From NCBI RefSeq assembly GCF_014268595.2, contig NZ_CP077091.1:1-17500 (forward strand): DNA of 17,500 nt, in the 5' to 3' direction. The position numbers were made by a program, and so were the translations under genes. The number at the start of each line of letters is the position of its first letter. The first letter of the stretch is position 1. The DNA comes from Pseudomonas hamedanensis (lineage in GTDB: Bacteria > Pseudomonadota > Gammaproteobacteria > Pseudomonadales > Pseudomonadaceae). Shown here piece after piece: positions 13,180 through 17,500 of this stretch. Below the pieces are notes generated by a model. The model was given only the letters and a program-made list of their open reading frames with translations. It searched no databases and had not been told where the DNA came from.

Positions 13180-14988
13180 ATGAGTACCCAGACCTCGACC
13201 GAAGGATCGGTGCCCCAGCGCCTGGCGCGCACCCGAGAGGTGATGCGCCGTGAAGGCATCCATGCGTTGTTGGTGCCGTCTGCCGATCCGCATTTGTCGG
13301 AATACTTGCCGGGTTACTGGCAAGGCCGGCAATGGCTGTCAGGCTTTCACGGCTCGGTGGGCACTTTGATTGTCACCGCTGATTTCGCCGGCGTATGGGC
13401 CGACAGCCGATACTGGGAACAGGCGACTCAGGAACTTGAGGGCAGCGGCATCGAACTGGTCAAGCTGCAACCGGGACAGCCGAGCCCGCTGGACTGGCTG
13501 GCCGAGCAAACGCCTGAAGGCGGTGTGGTCGCGGTCGACGGTGCGGTGATGGCCGTGGCTTCGGCGCGCACGCTTGGCAGCAAACTTGAAGCCCGAGGCG
13601 CTCGTCTGCGCACCGACATCGATGTGTTGGAGCACGTCTGGAGTGACCGGCCAGGTCTGCCGGATGCGCCGATCTATCAGCATCTGCCACCGCAAGCGAC
13701 CGTCAGCCGCAGCGAGAAACTTGCCAACCTGCGCGAAACCCTGCGGGAGCGGGGCGCCGATTGGCATTTCATCGCGACTCTCGACGACATCGCCTGGCTG
13801 TTCAACCTGCGCGGCGGCGATGTGTCGTTCAACCCGGTGTTTGTGTCGTTTGCGTTGGTCAATCAACAACAGGCCACGTTGTTCGTGGCGCTGAGCAAAG
13901 TCGATGACGCATTGCGCGCGGTGCTGGAACAGGATGGCGTGACCCTGCGTGATTACCGCGAAGTCGCCGATGCGCTGCGTGCGGTGCCGAGTGGCGCAAG
14001 TCTGCTGATCGATCCGGCGCGCGTGACCTGGGGTCTGCTGGAGCACCTCGACAGTGGCGTCAAACTGGTCGAGGGCCTGAACCCGACCACACTGGCCAAG
14101 TCGCAAAAAAGTGAAGCCGATGCACAACACATCCGCCAGGCGATGGAGCAGGATGGCGCGGCGTTGTGCGAATTCTTCGCCTGGCTGGAGTCGGCTTGGG
14201 GGAGCGAGCGTATTACCGAGTTGACCATCGACGAGAAGCTCACCGCAGCCCGTGAGCGTCGGCCCGATTACGTCTCGCTGAGTTTCAACACGATTGCTGC
14301 GTTCAACGCCAATGGCGCAATGCCGCACTACCACGCCACCGAAGAAGCGCACGCCGTGATCGAGGGCGACGGTTTGTTGCTGATCGACTCCGGGGGCCAA
14401 TACCTCGGCGGTACGACCGACATCACGCGGATGGTGCCGGTCGGGACGCCGACGCAAGAGCAGAAACAGGACTGCACCCGGGTACTCAAAGGTGTGATTG
14501 CCTTGTCGCGGGCACAATTTCCCAAAGGCATTCTCTCGCCGCTGCTCGATGCCATCGCCCGTGCGCCAATCTGGGCCGAAAGCGTGGATTACGGGCATGG
14601 CACCGGTCACGGTGTCGGCTACTTCCTCAACGTCCACGAGGGGCCGCAGGTCATCGCGTATCAGGCCGCCGCGACGCCGCAGACGGCGATGCTGCCGGGA
14701 ATGATCACATCGATCGAACCGGGCACTTATCGTCCGGGTCGCTGGGGCGTGCGGATCGAAAATCTGGCGATGAACCGCGAGGCCGGTCGCAGCGAGTTCG
14801 GCGAGTTCCTCAAGTTCGAAACGCTGACCTTGTGCCCGATCGATACTCGCTGCCTGATTCCTTCCTTGCTGACGCATGAAGAACAGCAGTGGCTAAACGC
14901 CTATCACGCCGAGGTGCGTGAGCGCTTGAGCCCGTTGCTTGACGGTGCGGCACTGCAATGGCTGAAAACCCGTACAGAAGCCATCTGA
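13180..14988 (+). CDS. Xaa-Pro aminopeptidase (aminopeptidase P, M24B), long form
   Basis: A 602-residue cytoplasmic metallopeptidase that removes an N-terminal residue next to proline. It has two creatinase-like N-terminal domains (about 10-310) and a pita-bread catalytic domain (about 315-540). The five metal ligands are D403 (LIDSGG), D414 (TTDITR), H477 (GHGVG), E513 (IEPG) and E527 (RIEN), with H473 in HGTGH also conserved. The extra C-terminal region (to 602) marks the long, eukaryote-like form common in proteobacteria and not the 440-residue PepP type. Two ATGs lie side by side (13177 and 13180); AGGAG ends 5 bases before the second, so I chose that one. It may share a transcript with the desulfurase. 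Confidence 0.92.
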   Translation: MSTQTSTEGSVPQRLARTREVMRREGIHALLVPSADPHLSEYLPGYWQGRQWLSGFHGSVGTLIVTADFAGVWADSRYWEQATQELEGSGIELVKLQPGQPSPLDWLAEQTPEGGVVAVDGAVMAVASARTLGSKLEARGARLRTDIDVLEHVWSDRPGLPDAPIYQHLPPQATVSRSEKLANLRETLRERGADWHFIATLDDIAWLFNLRGGDVSFNPVFVSFALVNQQQATLFVALSKVDDALRAVLEQDGVTLRDYREVADALRAVPSGASLLIDPARVTWGLLEHLDSGVKLVEGLNPTTLAKSQKSEADAQHIRQAMEQDGAALCEFFAWLESAWGSERITELTIDEKLTAARERRPDYVSLSFNTIAAFNANGAMPHYHATEEAHAVIEGDGLLLIDSGGQYLGGTTDITRMVPVGTPTQEQKQDCTRVLKGVIALSRAQFPKGILSPLLDAIARAPIWAESVDYGHGTGHGVGYFLNVHEGPQVIAYQAAATPQTAMLPGMITSIEPGTYRPGRWGVRIENLAMNREAGRSEFGEFLKFETLTLCPIDTRCLIPSLLTHEEQQWLNAYHAEVRERLSPLLDGAALQWLKTRTEAI

Positions 14989-14995
14989 TCGGTGA

Positions 14996-15027
14996 CCACT
15001 CAGGCGCTGCGACCAGCGTCTGAGTGG
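14996..15027. terminator. hairpin between convergent genes, probable terminator
   Basis: CCACTCAG (14996-15003) pairs perfectly with 15020-15027, continued inward by a G-T pair and CGCT/AGCG, giving a 13-pair stem with a 6-base loop. It begins 8 bases after the aminopeptidase stop and ends 10 bases before the stop codon of the convergent DsbA-family gene. It lacks a T-run on either strand, so it may work as a weak or Rho-assisted terminator or protect 3' ends. Confidence 0.6.
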
Positions 15028-15037
15028 CGACCTCGTT

Positions 15038-15634
15038 CTAGGCCTGGCGCAACGCCTCCTCGACGAAGTCCAGCCGATCCTGACCGAAAAACAGCTGATT
15101 CCCGACAAACATGCTCGGGGCACCAAACACACCTCGTTTAACCGCGGTCTCGGTATTGTCCTTGAGCGCCGCTTTGACCGACTCGTCATTGCACAGCGCG
15201 AGGACTTCCTGCGGATCGAAGCCGTGCTCACTGAGTACGGCGGCAACGGTTTCCGGTTCATTCAGGCTTCGGCCGTCAACCCACAGTGCGTTGAACAGGC
15301 AATCGACAAACGCCGCGAAGCGTTGCGGTTGATGCAACTGCATGCCAGTGACGGCCCGCATCAATAACAGCGTGTTGATCGGAAAGTGCGGATTGAATCG
15401 CAGCGGCACCGCGTAACGCTTGGCGTAGCGGTCCAGGTCTTGAAACATGTAGCGCCCTTTGGCCGGGATCATCGCTGGCGATGCGTTGCCGGTGGCTTTG
15501 AACACACCGCCCAGAAGCATCGGGATATAGCGCAGTTCGCTTCCGGTAGCGGCGCAGATCTTCGGTAATTGGGTGTAGGCCAGGTAGGTCGCGGGACTGC
15601 CGAGGTCGAAATAGAACTCCACGGTTTTAGTCAT
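15038..15634 (-). CDS. DsbA-family / 2-hydroxychromene-2-carboxylate isomerase-like protein
   Basis: A 198-residue thioredoxin-fold protein of the DsbA/GST-kappa group. The N-terminal VEFYFDLGSPATYLAY (about 5-20) has a serine (S13) where DsbA has its CxxC, as in 2-hydroxychromene-2-carboxylate isomerases, which use glutathione to isomerise an intermediate of naphthalene breakdown. The C-terminal GVFGAPSMFVGNQLFFGQDRLDFVE is typical for the family. No signal peptide, so cytoplasmic. The ATG at 15634 starts the fold directly; a longer frame back to 15871 overlaps the upstream SDR gene and is discarded. It follows the SDR by 37 bases on the same strand, most likely one operon. No naphthalene genes are nearby, so the true substrate is open. 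Confidence 0.87.
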   Translation of the reverse strand: MTKTVEFYFDLGSPATYLAYTQLPKICAATGSELRYIPMLLGGVFKATGNASPAMIPAKGRYMFQDLDRYAKRYAVPLRFNPHFPINTLLLMRAVTGMQLHQPQRFAAFVDCLFNALWVDGRSLNEPETVAAVLSEHGFDPQEVLALCNDESVKAALKDNTETAVKRGVFGAPSMFVGNQLFFGQDRLDFVEEALRQA

Positions 15635-15671
15635 TATCACGGTGCTCTCATTATTGTTGTAGGGGAGGGCT

Positions 15672-16400
15672 TTACCAGCGTTCGTTCCACGGCCGCAAAT
15701 CCAGCTCGAATGTCCAGGCGTCCCGTGGCTGGCTATGCAAGTACCAGTAGTTTTCGGCGATATGCTCTGGATCGAGAATGCCGTCGTCATCCTTGGTCGC
15801 ATATTTCTCGGGAAATTGGGAGCGGATAAAGTCGGTATCGATCGCTCCGTCGACCACCACATGCGCGACATGAATGTTCAGCGGGCCCAGTTCCCGCGCC
15901 ATGCTTTGCGCCAAGGCACGAATGCCATGTTTGGCCCCGGCGAATGCTGCGAACCCGGAAGCACCGCGCAACCCGGCCGTGGCGCCGGTGAACAGGATCG
16001 TGCCGCGCTGGCGGGTCACCATGCGTTTGGCGACTTCACGCGCATTAAGAAAACCTGAGAAACAGGCCATTTCCCAAATCTTGAAGTACTTGCGCGCGGT
16101 TTCTTCCAGGATGCTGCAGGGCACGTTGGCGCCAATGTTGAAGACAAATGCCTCAATCGGGCCAAGGCGGGTTTCGATATCCTCAATCAGCGCAATGACG
16201 TCCTCTTCTTTGCGCGCATCGCAGGCGAAACCATGAGCTTCACCCCCTTCATCGTTTATCGCATCCACCAAAGGCTGAAGCTTGTCCGCGCTGCGGCGCG
16301 TCACACAGGCAATGAAGCCCTCTTTGGCAAAGCGCTTGGCAATAGCGCCGCCGGTGGCATCTCCGGCGCCGACTACCAGTACGACCTTCTTGTTATTCAT
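15672..16400 (-). CDS. short-chain dehydrogenase-like protein lacking catalytic Ser and Tyr
   Basis: A 242-residue Rossmann-fold SDR protein. The nucleotide motif is a variant, VVGAGDATGGAIA (about 10-21), in place of TGxxxGIG. N88 stands in NIGA instead of NNAG. In the active site the YxxxK motif reads F153-A-G-A-K157, and the usual Ser thirteen residues earlier is A140, next to T141. So Lys is kept while Tyr and Ser are lost. This agrees with my memory of a described SDR subgroup (classical SDR subgroup 10 in the NCBI conserved-domain collection) having Phe at the Tyr site. Ordinary reductase activity is therefore doubtful. It is first in an operon with the DsbA-family gene and divergent from a TetR regulator, with operator-like palindromes in between. 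Confidence 0.88.
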   Translation of the reverse strand: MNNKKVVLVVGAGDATGGAIAKRFAKEGFIACVTRRSADKLQPLVDAINDEGGEAHGFACDARKEEDVIALIEDIETRLGPIEAFVFNIGANVPCSILEETARKYFKIWEMACFSGFLNAREVAKRMVTRQRGTILFTGATAGLRGASGFAAFAGAKHGIRALAQSMARELGPLNIHVAHVVVDGAIDTDFIRSQFPEKYATKDDDGILDPEHIAENYWYLHSQPRDAWTFELDLRPWNERW

Positions 16401-16417
16401 TGAGATTGCCTTTGGTT

Positions 16418-16443
16418 AACGATCGTTTAGTTAACGAACGTTA
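16418..16443. promoter_or_regulatory. two operator-like palindromes between SDR and tetR
   Basis: AACGATCGTT (16418-16427) is a perfect palindrome and TAACGAACGTTA (16432-16443) is perfect apart from its centre; the two centres are 15 bases apart. Both have the form AACGnnCGTT, within a 91-base region between divergent genes. This is a typical layout for a TetR dimer pair that represses the SDR operon and its own gene. The regulator at 16492 is the natural candidate. Confidence 0.7.
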
Positions 16444-16491
16444 TGCTAGGATTCGATTAACGTCAAGGCACTGCAGTACGAGGAAAAACAC

Positions 16492-17061
16492 GTGCGTTAT
16501 TCTGCCGGTCACAAACTGGAAACCCGCGAGCGTTTGTTGCACAGCAGCTCGCTGTCGGCGAAAAAATCCGGATTCTCCACGGTCGGCGTGGACGGCTTGA
16601 TGAAAGCTATCGGCTTGAGTGGTGCGGCGTTTTACAGCCACTTTTCCTCCAAGGACGCGCTGTTCGCAGCAATTGTCGAGCGCGAGTTGAGCCAGAGCCT
16701 TGAGCGACTCGGCGGTCAGGAGGGTGCGGATCGCGAGCGGCTGCAACGCTGCCTCAAGCAATACCTGAGCATGGCGCATGTCGAGCAGCCTGAAGCGGGG
16801 TGCGCGCTGCCGACATTAGGGGCCGAGATCGCCCGTTCGGATGTGCTTGTGCGTGAACAGGCGCAACAGTGTATTTGCCGTCTGCAGCAAAGCTGGGCGC
16901 AGATTCTGGAGAGCGACAGTCTGGCCTGGGCCATTCTGTCGCAATGTGTCGGTGCGCTGGTGGTGGCGAGGATGCTGGCTACCGAGGACGTTCAGCGCAC
17001 GGTGCTGAACGCCAGCCAGGAAGAGATCGCCCGCCAGCTCGCTGTGCCGCGAGCCGAATAA
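16492..17061 (+). CDS. TetR/AcrR family transcriptional regulator
   Basis: A 189-residue regulator. The helix-turn-helix domain covers about residues 8-55, with FSTVGVDGLMKAIGLS then GAAFYSHFSSKDALF as the recognition region, a strong TetR match. The C-terminal ligand-binding part (about 65-185) is helical and carries two cysteines near C122/C124 (CIC) plus C98, so a thiol-reactive ligand is possible but not shown. The start is GTG at 16492, with GAGGA 7 bases upstream. It is divergent from the SDR-DsbA operon and probably represses it through the palindromes at 16418-16443. The inducer is unknown. Confidence 0.9.
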   Translation: MRYSAGHKLETRERLLHSSSLSAKKSGFSTVGVDGLMKAIGLSGAAFYSHFSSKDALFAAIVERELSQSLERLGGQEGADRERLQRCLKQYLSMAHVEQPEAGCALPTLGAEIARSDVLVREQAQQCICRLQQSWAQILESDSLAWAILSQCVGALVVARMLATEDVQRTVLNASQEEIARQLAVPRAE

Positions 17062-17069
17062 CCTGAAGG

Positions 17070-17351
17070 CTATTTGCAGATGACGATCATGCTGCGGCTG
17101 GTGTAGCCGGCAGGGTTCAGGCCGAATGGGTAGTCGCCAGGCTCTTCGACGGTATCGCCGGACTTGGCGATCACTTTATAGCCCTTCGGTGCGCACGAAT
17201 TGGCGGCGCTGGCGTAGCACTTGTCCCACGAGGACGAGAGTCCTGAACAATTGATATGCAAACCCTTTTTGCCGCGTTTGACTTGGGTTTGCGAGGTTGC
17301 TGCGCAACCCGCCACCGCCAGTATGGCGATCAGTATCAAAATTCGTTTCAT
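17070..17351 (-). CDS. small cysteine-containing lipoprotein, unknown function
   Basis: A 93-residue protein with a lipoprotein signal: MKR, hydrophobic core and lipobox VAGC with the cysteine at about residue 16. The mature part has further cysteines (in LHINCSG, DKCYA, NSCAP and the final VICK), an even number that could form two disulfides in the periplasm. I do not recognise the family. The ATG at 17351 follows AAGGAC at 5-base spacing; an in-frame ATG at 17444 would destroy the lipoprotein signal at the N-terminus. It converges on tetR with 8 bases between stops. Bases 17352-17500 hold no further gene that I can support. Confidence 0.8.
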   Translation of the reverse strand: MKRILILIAILAVAGCAATSQTQVKRGKKGLHINCSGLSSSWDKCYASAANSCAPKGYKVIAKSGDTVEEPGDYPFGLNPAGYTSRSMIVICK

Positions 17352-17500
17352 TACCGTCCTTAATAGCGGCCTCGAGTCTGGTGCTCGGGTCTGCCGGTGT
17401 TCGCTCGCATTTGCAGCGTCATGTCCCTTGGCGAAAAAATCCATGTCTGGCGATAGGTTACGAGCCTAAACATGGCCTAAATGAACGCCAATTGCTAGAC

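Noticed and set aside
13339..14877. 512-codon minus-strand frame opposite aminopeptidase P
   Set aside because: Antisense to a complete enzyme with all five metal ligands; low-complexity Arg/Gln-rich translation without domains.
15635..15871. Longer N-terminus for the DsbA-family protein
   Set aside because: It would run into the upstream SDR gene in another frame, and the thioredoxin fold begins right at the ATG at 15634.
17478..17500. TAAAT near the right end as a third plus-strand iron-starvation box
   Set aside because: After 16 bases the window ends with AC and not CG, so the CGT part does not fit.

Overview
The window looks like chromosome of a fluorescent pseudomonad, most likely the Pseudomonas fluorescens group. 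It is GC-rich and densely packed. It carries the two ends of a pyoverdine (siderophore) locus in the arrangement known from Pseudomonas, PvdS-type iron-starvation promoter boxes, Pseudomonas-type REP/REPIN repeats, and a soxR next to the small monooxygenase gene that is its usual Pseudomonas target. All identifications come from reading the sequence and remembered family knowledge; no database search was run.

Layout. 1-602: a GNAT acetyltransferase. 603-2466: pvdH (diaminobutyrate aminotransferase) and an MbtH-like gene, each preceded by its own TAAAT-N16-CGT match; the second overlaps the pvdH stop codon. 2484-2619: a bidirectional terminator and an inverted REP pair separate these genes from a convergent operon. 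2647-8909 (minus strand): an unbroken eight-gene operon, fpvG-fpvH-fpvJ-fpvK-fpvC-fpvD-fpvE-fpvF, with most junctions overlapping by 1-4 bases. It encodes the machinery that takes ferric pyoverdine in the periplasm, reduces and releases the iron, and moves it by an ABC transporter with two binding proteins. A complete REPIN lies inside the start of fpvD and is read through in frame.

9167-10635: a VOC-family gene, soxR, and a divergent antibiotic-biosynthesis-monooxygenase-like gene controlled from a recognisable SoxR-type promoter with a 19-base spacer. 10766-11752: a small lipoprotein and a LysE/RhtB exporter. 11958-14988: a stand-alone IscS-like cysteine desulfurase followed by an M24B aminopeptidase P. 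15038-17061: an SDR-DsbA/isomerase pair on the minus strand, divergent from a TetR regulator, with two AACGnnCGTT palindromes between them. 17070-17351: a small lipoprotein.

How it works together: PvdH supplies L-2,4-diaminobutyrate and the MbtH-like protein assists the peptide synthetases that build pyoverdine (not in this window). The Fpv operon recovers iron from it after import. The remaining genes are ordinary accessory and stress functions. The parts most worth a second look are the REPIN translated inside fpvD, the extra iron-starvation box at the pvdH stop codon, the divergence of metal-ligand residues between FpvC and FpvF, and the SDR that lacks its catalytic Ser and Tyr. I saw no wholly new system, no mobile element beyond REP sequences, no CRISPR array and no RNA gene. 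No stretch over 300 bases is without a gene.
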